Below, piece by piece: positions 16,543 to 25,132 of a stretch of DNA of 40,068 bases (position 1 is the stretch's first letter; every line of letters begins with the position of its first letter). A program made the translations under genes and the position numbers. This DNA comes from Desulfobacterales bacterium (lineage in GTDB: Bacteria > Desulfobacterota > Desulfobacteria > Desulfobacterales > JAHEIW01). The stretch covers positions 1 to 40,068 of the forward strand of contig JASJAN010000049.1 in NCBI GenBank assembly GCA_030066985.1, given 5' to 3'. The notes under the pieces are model-generated. The model had not been told where the DNA came from. It made no database searches and was given only the letters and a program-made list of their open reading frames with translations.

Positions 16543-19131
16543 TCATCTTTCACGCAGAAGCGTTGCCGGCGGCTTGCGAAACACCATCTTGACCGCCGGC
16601 AGGGCTGCAGCCAGAGCCGTCAATATGATCAACGGAACCGACAAAAACAACGCGTCCCAATTGACGCTATATATAAACGTCCAGCCAAACGATTGGCGAT
16701 TGACGACATACACTAGCAAATAAGACAGTATAAACCCGCAGACAATTCCGCCCAGCTCCCCGATGACAACCAAAAAGGCGGCTTCCCAAAATATCATGGT
16801 CCGAATCTGCTTGAAACTGGCGCCGACGGCAAACAGGGTGTTCAGTTGCCGGGACCGTTCCAGTACCAACACGGTTAGGGTAGTGGCAATTCCCAGTGCG
16901 GCAATCAGTAGCGCAATCAGCAGCAAAACCGTTGTAACGGCAAAAGTTTCGTCAAAAATTCGCAAGACAGCACCGCGCAATCCCTTACCGCTGTACATAT
17001 CAACCTTGCCCCCCATACGATCGATAATGGCGGTTCGAAGTCTGGAAACCGCCAGATCGATGTCCTGGTCTCGATCTTTGAAAAAAAAGCGTACACCGCC
17101 CCAGTAAGTTGAATGATACTGGGCGTTAAATTGCGCCATGGAGTAGAAAACCACACCGCCCTGCGTGCGATAATCACGAACAATGCCGAGTATGGGTAAC
17201 TCTACAAGGGATTCCTCGATCTGCGCCTTGAAAACATCACCGACGGTCAATCCGGTGCGATTTGAGAACACTTCGGAAACGATAACCCCTTCTCCGCGCT
17301 TGAGCTTCGGGCGGACGATTTCCGGATCTCCTTTCATCCAGAAAAAAGATGCATATTGCATAAATTTCTGCATGTCCATTAACTCAAATTCGTACGGGAA
17401 CCCATCATAATTTAAAAATAGCCGTAGATTGGGCAAAATGTCGACCTCGGATGTATACGCCTGCAGATCATCAATAACCTCATGTGGGATGGGAAAGCGA
17501 AAGCGATTTATTTCCCCCATTTTTGAGGTTAGGAACAAATCTCCCTTAATGGTCTCATAGGTCCAGAATTCAACTGTCTGGCGAAAGCTGTAAATCATGA
17601 TGACCAAAGCAGTAAACAAGGACACGGCCGTAATCAGGGCGCCCACCGAGACCGCCGTGCGGGTTCCGCTGTCGCGTACATAACGGCTGGCAAGATAGGC
17701 CGGCACACCCATTTGCTTGAGCAGCGGTCCTGATAGGCCGTGGCTGATTTTCTGCAGCGTCCATGGTGCCAAGAGCGCAAAACCGACAAATAACAGAAAA
17801 ATGGCCAAATAGCCTGGCAGCGGCATATCTAATACGGCGGGCAGCCGCGATAAAGGCAACACCAACACGATACAGATAAGCCCGCCGATAGCCAATTGTC
17901 GTGGAGATTTTCTGGGCTGCATCCCCAGTTGCGAAATCTCCAAGGCTTCTTTGGGGGGCACTAGCATGGCCTCTCGAGCAGGCTGATACGCCGCTAAAAT
18001 GGAGATACCCACGGTAACGACAAAACTGAAAACAAACTCTGCCACACTAAGTGAAAGCGCATCCACCTGCACGCGCACAAAAAGAGTGGAAATGGTCTGA
18101 CTAACGCCGTGCAGCAAATACTTTATTAAAAAATGGCCTATCGGAATTGCAACCAACCAGCCAACAATTCCTAAGAAAGCACCTTCGGCTAAAAATATGA
18201 AAAAAACGTGATAGGCAGAGGCACCGGTGGACCTTAGGATCGCCAGTTCATGGCGACGCGATGCTGCATTCAGGGCCACCAAACTGTAGACCAAAAACAT
18301 CCCCACAAACAATGAAGCAAAGCTTAAAATGGAAAGGTTGAGCTGATAGGCCCTGATCATTTTCTGGCCGCTTTCGCGTGTGGCAGTCGGCGGATTGAGC
18401 TCAATACCATTTGACATTAGCTGCCGAATTTCAGCCAGATCGGCTGCAGTCGCATAGTCTTTTAGCTGCAAGTCGATTCGATCGACTTTGCCGAAAAGAC
18501 CGGTAAATTCCTGGAAAGTGGCGATGTCGGTTAAAGCGATATGGCCGCCCTCAGCCATTGACAGCCCGCTAGATTCAAGCAGCCCTACAATTTTAAACGG
18601 TGCTGTTTGGTGTGCATGCTCCAAATACAACAGATCGCCCGCTGTGCGCTTTGTCTGGCGGGCCAGGGGCTGGCCGATGATCAGCGTATAGGGCTCTTTT
18701 AGCAGATCCAGCCACACGGCGCCCTGCTGACCGTCGAGGTTATCAATTCGCCATTGGCGCAAAGATCGATCCAGAATCGGATCAAATCCGATCAACAAAA
18801 ACGGCTCTGCGCCTTCTTGGGAGGATTGTGTATATGTTGACAGCACCGGCGAAGCACTTCGGATTATCGGATGTTTTAGGAGCTCAGCTGTCAGGTGTTC
18901 AGGAACATATCCGCCAGGCCGCGTGAGCACATGATCGGCCCTCCCGGTGATTAAATCCATGCTTTTGGTAAAAGAATCCAGCGAGGCATTTACTGACAGA
19001 CGAACGCTGGTAAACACCGCCGCCCCGAGCGCAATTCCAAAAAGAACCGTTACCACCCGGCCCTTATGTTTGCGCATATGTCGCAGACTAAACCAGATAA
19101 AAAGGCGAAAGAAGAATATAAGGTGTCTCAT
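16543..19131 (-). CDS. ABC transporter permease, FtsX/LolE-like, two-domain (AttF/AttG type)
   Basis: An 862-residue inner-membrane protein with duplicated FtsX domains. A first membrane helix near residues 20-45 is followed by a large periplasmic MacB-like domain and helices at about 265-400. A second set starts with about 425-480 and 505-530, a second periplasmic part, and helices at about 725-855. This is the MacB/Lol type permease that pumps or extracts substrates at the periplasmic side rather than importing them. ATG 19131 overlaps the ATPase stop by four bases (ATGA), so the two subunits are translationally coupled. With the ATPase and the AttH-like protein it forms an AttEFGH-like unit. 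In the classical att cluster the permease is encoded by two genes; here it is one. Confidence 0.9.
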   Translation of the reverse strand: MRHLIFFFRLFIWFSLRHMRKHKGRVVTVLFGIALGAAVFTSVRLSVNASLDSFTKSMDLITGRADHVLTRPGGYVPEHLTAELLKHPIIRSASPVLSTYTQSSQEGAEPFLLIGFDPILDRSLRQWRIDNLDGQQGAVWLDLLKEPYTLIIGQPLARQTKRTAGDLLYLEHAHQTAPFKIVGLLESSGLSMAEGGHIALTDIATFQEFTGLFGKVDRIDLQLKDYATAADLAEIRQLMSNGIELNPPTATRESGQKMIRAYQLNLSILSFASLFVGMFLVYSLVALNAASRRHELAILRSTGASAYHVFFIFLAEGAFLGIVGWLVAIPIGHFLIKYLLHGVSQTISTLFVRVQVDALSLSVAEFVFSFVVTVGISILAAYQPAREAMLVPPKEALEISQLGMQPRKSPRQLAIGGLICIVLVLPLSRLPAVLDMPLPGYLAIFLLFVGFALLAPWTLQKISHGLSGPLLKQMGVPAYLASRYVRDSGTRTAVSVGALITAVSLFTALVIMIYSFRQTVEFWTYETIKGDLFLTSKMGEINRFRFPIPHEVIDDLQAYTSEVDILPNLRLFLNYDGFPYEFELMDMQKFMQYASFFWMKGDPEIVRPKLKRGEGVIVSEVFSNRTGLTVGDVFKAQIEESLVELPILGIVRDYRTQGGVVFYSMAQFNAQYHSTYWGGVRFFFKDRDQDIDLAVSRLRTAIIDRMGGKVDMYSGKGLRGAVLRIFDETFAVTTVLLLIALLIAALGIATTLTVLVLERSRQLNTLFAVGASFKQIRTMIFWEAAFLVVIGELGGIVCGFILSYLLVYVVNRQSFGWTFIYSVNWDALFLSVPLIILTALAAALPAVKMVFRKPPATLLRER

Positions 19132-19823
19132 ACAAGGTCCGTAATCATACCATCTTTTAAACCCAATCTGACGGATGCCATTTCATCGGCCAGGGTGCTG
19201 TGGGTTGCAATCAAAACAGTCCGCTGCCATTTACGGTTCAGTTCGGCCAGGAGTTCAATGACGATTTGACCGTTGCGGCTGTCTAAATTTCCGGTGGGCT
19301 CATCGGCTAAAATAATGGCAGGATCGTTAATGAGGGCTCTGGCAATGGCGGTGCGTTGCATCTCGCCGCCGGAAAGCTGGGCCGGAAGATGATTTAAGCG
19401 ATTTTCGAGCCTTAGCCATTGGAGCAGTTCCATGGCTTTGGGACGGCTCTCCGCAACCGACTTGCCGGCCAGAAGCGCGGGCAGACAGATATTTTCAAGG
19501 ACATTCAGGGTGGGCAATAAGTTAAAGGACTGAAAGATCATGCCGACAACCTGCCGGCGGAAGTGGGTCAATTGACTGTCGGTGATGCTGTTGAGATCAT
19601 GCTGGTCGACCCTCAAGTCGCCCCCGGTGGGCCGATCCAAACCGGCCAGAAGAGAGAGCAAGGTGCTTTTGCCGGAACCGCTGTTGCCTTTAAGCACAAC
19701 CAGCTCACCGGCAGCAATGTCGAGGTCGACCTGGTTGACGCCAATGACATCGCTGTCGCCCAGTTTGTATACTCGGGTAAGCCCTTTGGCTGATATTACG
19801 GCTCGAGATGATTCATCGGTCAT
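19128..19823 (-). CDS. ABC transporter ATP-binding protein, LolD/AttE type
   Basis: A 231-residue cytoplasmic ATPase. All motifs are intact: Walker A GNSGSGKS at residues 46-53, Q-loop in [10 protein letters not shown] near 98, signature LSGGE at 150-154, Walker [12 protein letters not shown] at 171-181 and H-switch in IATHS near 210. The [14 protein letters not shown] and DEPTGNLD sequences are those of the MacB/LolD subgroup. It energises the two-domain permease encoded immediately after it by an ATGA overlap. The gap upstream (19824-20004) carries a repeat element and presumably the operon promoter. Confidence 0.94.
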   Translation of the reverse strand: MTDESSRAVISAKGLTRVYKLGDSDVIGVNQVDLDIAAGELVVLKGNSGSGKSTLLSLLAGLDRPTGGDLRVDQHDLNSITDSQLTHFRRQVVGMIFQSFNLLPTLNVLENICLPALLAGKSVAESRPKAMELLQWLRLENRLNHLPAQLSGGEMQRTAIARALINDPAIILADEPTGNLDSRNGQIVIELLAELNRKWQRTVLIATHSTLADEMASVRLGLKDGMITDLV

Positions 19824-19838
19824 GGTGGATATTTTTTT

Positions 19839-20004
19839 AAGTTATTTGTTATTTGTTATTCATTATTAGAGATCATAGGCCCTTGGCTGATTTATTTTAG
19901 ACGTATCCGTAATTAAGTTACACATTTTTCTTTGATGATCTATCAACAAATAACGAGTAACTAATAACGAATAATCTCCGCTTAAGCTAAAGCTTAAGCG
20001 AAAA
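19839..20004. repeat. inverted AT-rich word repeats and a 22-base palindrome
   Basis: The gap between the HD and ABC genes holds GTTATTTGTTATTTGTTATT on one side (about 19840-19860) and its loosely inverted copy, AACAAATAACGAGTAACTAATAACG, on the other (about 19945-19970). Directly behind the HD gene stop is a perfect palindrome, CGCTTAAGCT-AA-AGCTTAAGCG (19979-20000), which may act as the 3' hairpin of the HD transcript, though no T-run follows. No gene lies here. Confidence 0.6.
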
Positions 20005-20661
20005 TTATTTTGCCAGGTATCCTTTCTCCACGGCATCATCGATCAAAAAGGACACATACTCCCATAACAGCTGCGAACCTTCGTTGACTGGCTGCATTCG
20101 CGCAATGACCTGTTTTTTTTGGATACCGTGTTTTTGCCAGGTATGGCCCCGCGTAAAATAATTGTGCAAAAAAGGCTGCACCCGATCCAGGGCATTGGCA
20201 AATTTTGACTCAGGGGTGTCTTTGGCTTCGTATTCATCCCACAAAGCCCGAAGTGATGCAGCCTGATCTGCCGGCAGGATGTTGAAAATGCGATCAGCCG
20301 CTTTGGTTTCACGCTTATATTGATCCTGACCACCGCCTTCGTCATAGCAGTACGTGTCACCGGCATCGATTTCAACTAGATCGTGAATCAGTAATAATTT
20401 GATCACCTGCAAGAGATCTAGCTCATCATCTTTGGCATACTCGGATAATATGAGCACCAGCAAAGCGATGTGCCAGGAGTGCTCGGCTGAATTTTCCTGA
20501 CGGGATACATCCAGCAGAGTAGTTCGACGGGCCACATTTTTAAGTTTATCCGCTTCCAGTATAAAATCGATTTGGCGTTTGAAACGCTCACCATCCACCG
20601 ACCCGGTTTCGCTTGCTTCATTTTCAAAGCCGGTTTTTCCCTTACCCCCTGCTTTCAACAT
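20005..20661 (-). CDS. HD domain phosphohydrolase (YfbR/HDDC2-like)
   Basis: A 218-residue protein with an HD metal-dependent phosphohydrolase domain. The pattern EHSWH (His near residue 61), then HDLVEIDAGD (HD at 93-94) and a later Asp in NALDRVQPF match the YfbR and HDDC2 families, which cleave 5'-deoxyribonucleoside monophosphates. A nucleotide-pool role would fit a DNA-damage island but is inference. ATG 20661 has GAGGAG 6 bases upstream; a longer in-frame start would overlap the methyltransferase gene. It follows the methyltransferase gene at 35 bases, so the two are likely cotranscribed. Confidence 0.85.
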   Translation of the reverse strand: MLKAGGKGKTGFENEASETGSVDGERFKRQIDFILEADKLKNVARRTTLLDVSRQENSAEHSWHIALLVLILSEYAKDDELDLLQVIKLLLIHDLVEIDAGDTYCYDEGGGQDQYKRETKAADRIFNILPADQAASLRALWDEYEAKDTPESKFANALDRVQPFLHNYFTRGHTWQKHGIQKKQVIARMQPVNEGSQLLWEYVSFLIDDAVEKGYLAK

Positions 20662-20696
20662 AAGCCGCTCCTCAATTCTGAAATGGTCGTTAGCGG

Positions 20697-21914
20697 TTAT
20701 TTTTCGCGGGTATATCCCCACACGGCATAAACCGGATCGGAAAACAGCACTTGTGAGGCGTATTGATCATCGGCCGGGCGCGGCAGTCCCCGCATGGAAT
20801 ATGTGTGCAGATGGGTATATTGACCGGATTTTAAGAAGAATTCAAGTACCAATCCCATACGCTCAAATTCATGCAGCTGCGGCCAGATGTTAATGGCTTT
20901 GGGAGGAAACCAGCGATTGGAGAACGTGATAATGAAAATACCGCCGGGCTTCAGAACACGATGAATTTCTTCAAAGGTGCCAAAAGGGTCGGATAAATAT
21001 TCAACTGAAACCGTGCAAATCGCGGCATCAAAAGCGCTGTCGTCAAAGGGCATATTCGAATTTGCGTTCAGATCGTGAACACAATATTCAGTTAGTCGAT
21101 CGTTGGCCTGAAGTTCTGCTGCATTCATGCCCAGACCGGTGAGCGCTGTTAAGGCAAGGTCTTCCGGCAAGTGAGACACCCAGCTGCTCATCAAATCCAG
21201 AACGGCGTTCCCGGGTTTGAGCAACCTGCCATACAGACGGCGGATGGTATCAATTGCCGTTTCATCGATGTGCTGCACCAGGCGGGGTTGCGCGTAGAAT
21301 TGATCGTCAGGGTTTTCATCGGGTCGACGGAAAGGATCTCCGTCAAAAAAATGGGTCGGGCTGCCGTTTACACGTGACTGCATTCCCGGCCCGTTGAGGG
21401 CGGTCTCCGCCCAGTCAATACTGGTGCCGCCATGTTCTTCAAATTTTTCACGGACGTCTTTGATGGTCGCTTTAAATGTGATGGGTTTGTCCGTTAGGGG
21501 ATGATTCGCATCGGCCTTGATGCCGTCTCCGTTGGCAGATACACAGCGAAAAGGGGTCATGTTGTTAGGATAAACATTCGCTACTTTATTTAGGATTCCC
21601 AGAGGATAAAATCGGCCGAATCTGGGTTGAATCGGTTCCATCTGAGGAGCAAGGGGCGCAATCTGGCGTTGGTGAAACCTATAGATTTTGCGATCGTCTC
21701 TGGCCGCCACTAATGTTCCGGGTTTAGCCTGCAAAATGACCTGATCACCGCTTTTTTTGCCGTACAATTCTGCTTCCATTGGGGGAGGTAGAATATCACG
21801 CCACATATTAACTCTCTGGCCGTAGTAGCAGTCGGTATGTTGAATGCCGTTGTTTTGATAGGACGCACTAAATACAATGCTTGCCAAGACATCATCAGAT
21901 ATTTTATCCATCAT
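20697..21914 (-). CDS. FKBP-like domain plus SAM methyltransferase-like domain
   Basis: A 405-residue two-part protein. Residues 1-165 contain a segment with RQIAPLAP near 84 and ANHPLTDKPITFKATI near 136-151, which resembles the bulge-and-strand region of SlyD/FKBP peptidyl-prolyl isomerases. Residues 215-400 look like a class I methyltransferase: PFDDSAFDAAICTVSVEYL and HRVLKPGGIFIITFSNRWFPPKAI are typical of the methyltransf_11 group. Motif I, where VLDxGxGxG is expected, reads VLDLMSSWVSHLP, so the glycine-rich SAM loop is changed. The family with this variant is widespread near photolyases but has no assigned substrate that I know. GGGGGA precedes the start. A neighbour of the HD gene. 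Confidence 0.8.
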   Translation of the reverse strand: MMDKISDDVLASIVFSASYQNNGIQHTDCYYGQRVNMWRDILPPPMEAELYGKKSGDQVILQAKPGTLVAARDDRKIYRFHQRQIAPLAPQMEPIQPRFGRFYPLGILNKVANVYPNNMTPFRCVSANGDGIKADANHPLTDKPITFKATIKDVREKFEEHGGTSIDWAETALNGPGMQSRVNGSPTHFFDGDPFRRPDENPDDQFYAQPRLVQHIDETAIDTIRRLYGRLLKPGNAVLDLMSSWVSHLPEDLALTALTGLGMNAAELQANDRLTEYCVHDLNANSNMPFDDSAFDAAICTVSVEYLSDPFGTFEEIHRVLKPGGIFIITFSNRWFPPKAINIWPQLHEFERMGLVLEFFLKSGQYTHLHTYSMRGLPRPADDQYASQVLFSDPVYAVWGYTREK

Positions 21915-22081
21915 TTATTCCCCCAACCTTAGGCGAGCGATATGGTCATTTTTAATTTCAGATACATAACGATAATGATTAATTCGGGAAGTGCAATTCG
22001 GACGACAATGAAGAGAGGTTATTCGTCTGACGCCTAATTTCGGGGCAAGAAACCCGAACGGTGAAGGGTGTATGCACAAAT
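21915..22081. other. 167-base gap with small hairpin
   Basis: This gap between the photolyase and methyltransferase genes contains TTCGGG-gcaagaaa-CCCGAA (about 22038-22060), a 6-base-pair stem just behind the photolyase stop. It may end or attenuate that transcript, but it has no T-run. The remainder probably carries the promoter of the methyltransferase-HD pair. Confidence 0.3.
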
Positions 22082-23623
22082 TTAAAGTCGGTTTAAATCT
22101 TTCTTGTAGGATTTCGCCTGCTTTAAGATAAGCTGTTGATCCTCAGGGTCTTTACGATGCCAGGTTCGGTACATCATACCGATACGGTGGTTGTTTTGTA
22201 ATTTGTTGTGATGCCGGGCAAAAAAATCCCAGAATAAGCAGTTAAACGGGCATGCAGACTCTCCATGGGCTTTTTGACGGTCATAATGACACTGGCTGCA
22301 ATAATCGCTCATCTTGTTAATATAGTTGGCTGAAGACACATAGGGTTTGGTGGCAACCAGGCCTCCGTCGGCCCACTGGCTCATTGCCCGGGTATTGGGC
22401 ATCTCAACCCATTGGATGGCATCAATGTATACGCCCAGGTACCATTCTTCGACCTGGTCGGGATGCACCCCGGCCAGCAGGGCAAAATTCCCGGTTACCA
22501 TCAGGCGTTGGATGTGATGCGCGTAAGCATGCTCTAATGATTGGCCGATGGCGGCCTGCATGCATTGCATTTTGGTCTCGGCGGTCCAGTAATAATCTGG
22601 CAAGTCGGTCTTGTGATTGAAAAAATTCATGTGCTCCAGTTTCGGCATCAGCGCCCAATAAATGCCGCGCATGTATTCGCGCCAACCCAGGATCTGGCGC
22701 ACAAAGCCTTCAATCTGCTGAATCTTGATGGCGCGCTTTTGCTTCTCCCAGGTTCGGATGGCCGCTTTGATGACTTCAAGTGGGTGCAGCATCTTGGTAT
22801 TGAGCGCAAATGAAATCCGGGCATGGAATAGCGACCAGCTTTCAGTGGTCATGGCATCTTGATAGGTGCCGAATTCTTTGAGCCCATCTTTTAAAAATGC
22901 ATTTAACAAGGCAAGAGACTGGGACCGACTGATCGGCCAGATTAAAGTTTTTTTCTGGACGCTGCCGAAGGTCTTGACTCCGGCCTTCTCGATCATTTTA
23001 TGAAGCTCAGTGACATCATTGCGAAATAATTTGGGCTTGGGAATCGGAACCCGGCCATCGTAGCGCCGGCGGTTTTCCACATCGAAGTTCCAGCGCCCGC
23101 CCTGCGGCTTGTCGCCGTCCATTAGAATGTCATGTTTTTTGCGCATCTGGCGATAGAAGGATTCCATCAAATAGCGTTTTTTCTCGGCAAAAAAATCTTT
23201 AAAATCCTCGCGTCGGGTGACAAAATGCTCAGTGTCGACCGCCTCCGAGGAAACCGAAAGCGATTTGGCCAGTTTGCGCAGCTCGACATCCAGGCGGTAT
23301 TCATCGGGCAACAGATACTCGAAATGTGCATACTGCTTTTTTTTAAGCAGTTGTTTGATGTTGCCTGCGATGGTTTGCTTATTTTTCGGATCATCCAGCC
23401 GCAGATAAATGACGCTGTGCCCTTTTGCTTCTAATTTTTCCGCAAAAGCGCGCATGGCCGCAAAAAAGGCCAGCACTTTTTGAACGTGATGCTTGACATA
23501 ATCTGTTTCTTGACGAATTTCCATCAGGACATAGGCAACCGTTTTGTCCGGTTTTTGAAACCAGGGGTGATTTTCGTTTAGCTGATCGCCGAGGATGAGT
23601 CTTAATGTTTTTGCCGTCGCCAT
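22082..23623 (-). CDS. iron-sulfur (6-4) type photolyase / FeS-BCP cryptochrome (COG3046)
   Basis: A 513-residue flavoprotein of the FeS-BCP group (Agrobacterium PhrB is the model), which repairs UV (6-4) photoproducts with FAD, a 6,7-dimethyl-8-ribityllumazine antenna and a [4Fe-4S] cluster. N-terminal LRLILGDQLNENHPWF and the C-terminal YAHHIQRLMVTGNFALL are typical. The four cluster cysteines are visible at about residues 353 (KMQCMQ), 443 and 446 (CSQC) and 459 (ACPFNC), with the C-x2-C-x12-C spacing of the family. I chose ATG 23623 over an in-frame start 42 bases upstream because the conserved N-terminus begins there and the length fits. It follows the class II photolyase gene by 92 bases on the same strand. 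Confidence 0.94.
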   Translation of the reverse strand: MATAKTLRLILGDQLNENHPWFQKPDKTVAYVLMEIRQETDYVKHHVQKVLAFFAAMRAFAEKLEAKGHSVIYLRLDDPKNKQTIAGNIKQLLKKKQYAHFEYLLPDEYRLDVELRKLAKSLSVSSEAVDTEHFVTRREDFKDFFAEKKRYLMESFYRQMRKKHDILMDGDKPQGGRWNFDVENRRRYDGRVPIPKPKLFRNDVTELHKMIEKAGVKTFGSVQKKTLIWPISRSQSLALLNAFLKDGLKEFGTYQDAMTTESWSLFHARISFALNTKMLHPLEVIKAAIRTWEKQKRAIKIQQIEGFVRQILGWREYMRGIYWALMPKLEHMNFFNHKTDLPDYYWTAETKMQCMQAAIGQSLEHAYAHHIQRLMVTGNFALLAGVHPDQVEEWYLGVYIDAIQWVEMPNTRAMSQWADGGLVATKPYVSSANYINKMSDYCSQCHYDRQKAHGESACPFNCLFWDFFARHHNKLQNNHRIGMMYRTWHRKDPEDQQLILKQAKSYKKDLNRL

Positions 23624-23715
23624 GTGTCGTTTCCAATTTGTGAGAGAAATGTTAAATTTGAACAATGATTGATGCGGTAGACTGTTACGCAGTCAAAATT
23701 CGCAGGGCGGTTGTG

Positions 23716-25104
23716 TTATTTTCTGCTCTGTTCTTCCAGGGCATCCACTTTTTTGACATAGGCCCCAATATCACATTTGCGCTCCAGCCCGGAGGCGGCC
23801 ATATACCGTACTTTGCCGAAAATCGGCCGTTCAAACCATGCCCGGTCATGGACACCAAACACCCAGGCCACACCGGTGTAGGAATTGGCGTCGCGGCCGT
23901 CCAGGAAATATTTATTGTTAATGGCCAAAGTTGTCTTAAAAGCCTGTTCCGGTGTTGGCATCCATTCCAGAATCTTTTTGCCCCAGTACATGCGCATGTA
24001 ATTGTGCATAAATCCGGTGGTCTTCATTTCCCGCATGGCCGCATTCCAATACTCATCGTGGGTTTTGGCATTTTCCAGCTGCCGGCGCGTATACCTATGC
24101 TCACGCTTGTCTTTTTTATGCTCGCTTAAGGTCTTTTGCGCCCAGTTCGGCAAACATTGATAAGAATCATAGTCGGGCGTGTAATAGACAAAGTTCATGG
24201 CCAGTTCGCGCCGCACGATTAATTCCTCCAGATACGCCTCCTGGGCATCCTTGAATCGCATGTCGCTTTTGAGGACCTGCAAGGCCAGATAAAGCGGGGA
24301 GATCTGACCGAAATGCAAATATTTGCTCATATGAGAGACATCATCGGTTTGGGGCTGGTTGCGATTTTTCACATAATTTCCAAATCGGTGTCTAAGGAAA
24401 TCGGCAAATATTTTGTGTGCCTTTGATGTGCCACCTTTAAACAAATCACTGACCGCTGAAACATTAGGATCAATTTTCAATTTAGCTAATATGGCATCAA
24501 TGTCTTTCAAATCGATGCCCTTAGCACTAAGGGAAAGAGATGCGTGTTTTACTTTTGTGGGTTTAAAGTCCGTTAGATAATTGTTCAGCTGTTTATGGAT
24601 TTTAGGGCGTATGGTGCGGGCTGCGTATTCGGCTTTGTTGGACACCACCTCGAGCGGCACAACCACATCGCTTTCGATCTGAATCACCCGGCAACCGGCT
24701 TTCCGGGCAACTTTTTGCCGCCACTGTTTTTGGTGCCTGAGATATCCGCGGTCGCATACGACCAGGGATGCCTTTTGGCAGGCGACAAGGGCGACATCAG
24801 CCGGGTGGCCTTTTTGAACGACCATTTTGATGCCGCGTTTGGCAAGCGTCGTCTGGGTCTCCTGCAGCCCCTCTAACATGAAGGTGTAATGGCGCAAATT
24901 GGCCTCGGGATAGTCGTCCATCAGCCCGAAAACAACTAAAATGCCCTGCCCTCTTTGATTCGCCTGCTGCACCGCATATTCCAGCGCATGGTTATATTCG
25001 GCCCGCTGAGACTGCTGCATCCAGTACAGCACAAAATTACCCTGACGCGCATCAAGATCATTTAGCGACTGAATACGCGATTCATGAATATCCTGATATT
25101 TCAT
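23716..25104 (-). CDS. phr: class II CPD deoxyribodipyrimidine photolyase
   Basis: A 462-residue class II photolyase, which splits cyclobutane pyrimidine dimers with reduced FAD and light. Marks in order: NFVLYWMQQSQRAEYNHAL near 23-41, RHYTFMLEGLQE near 80, EELIVRRELAMNFVYY near 315, NYMRMYWGKKILEW near 385 and DGRDANSYTGVAWVFG near 427. It ends with the typical IFGKVRYM stretch. I chose ATG 25104 (AAGG upstream) over an upstream start that overlaps the cytochrome gene. It is closely spaced behind the octaheme cytochrome gene (28 bases), suggesting one transcript. It differs strongly from the photolyase half of the fusion gene at the left edge, so the window has two class II copies. Confidence 0.95.
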   Translation of the reverse strand: MKYQDIHESRIQSLNDLDARQGNFVLYWMQQSQRAEYNHALEYAVQQANQRGQGILVVFGLMDDYPEANLRHYTFMLEGLQETQTTLAKRGIKMVVQKGHPADVALVACQKASLVVCDRGYLRHQKQWRQKVARKAGCRVIQIESDVVVPLEVVSNKAEYAARTIRPKIHKQLNNYLTDFKPTKVKHASLSLSAKGIDLKDIDAILAKLKIDPNVSAVSDLFKGGTSKAHKIFADFLRHRFGNYVKNRNQPQTDDVSHMSKYLHFGQISPLYLALQVLKSDMRFKDAQEAYLEELIVRRELAMNFVYYTPDYDSYQCLPNWAQKTLSEHKKDKREHRYTRRQLENAKTHDEYWNAAMREMKTTGFMHNYMRMYWGKKILEWMPTPEQAFKTTLAINNKYFLDGRDANSYTGVAWVFGVHDRAWFERPIFGKVRYMAASGLERKCDIGAYVKKVDALEEQSRK

Positions 25105-25132
25105 GTGGTGATACCTTCGAGCCGCGGTAGCT

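Noticed and set aside
16223-16546. 107-codon minus-strand open frame
   Set aside because: It lies entirely in the inverted-repeat element and is a translation of the repeat, with low-complexity basic and cysteine-rich sequence.
22038-22060. intrinsic terminator behind the (6-4) photolyase gene
   Set aside because: The hairpin has only six base pairs and no T-run on the transcribed strand; it is mentioned only as a gap feature.
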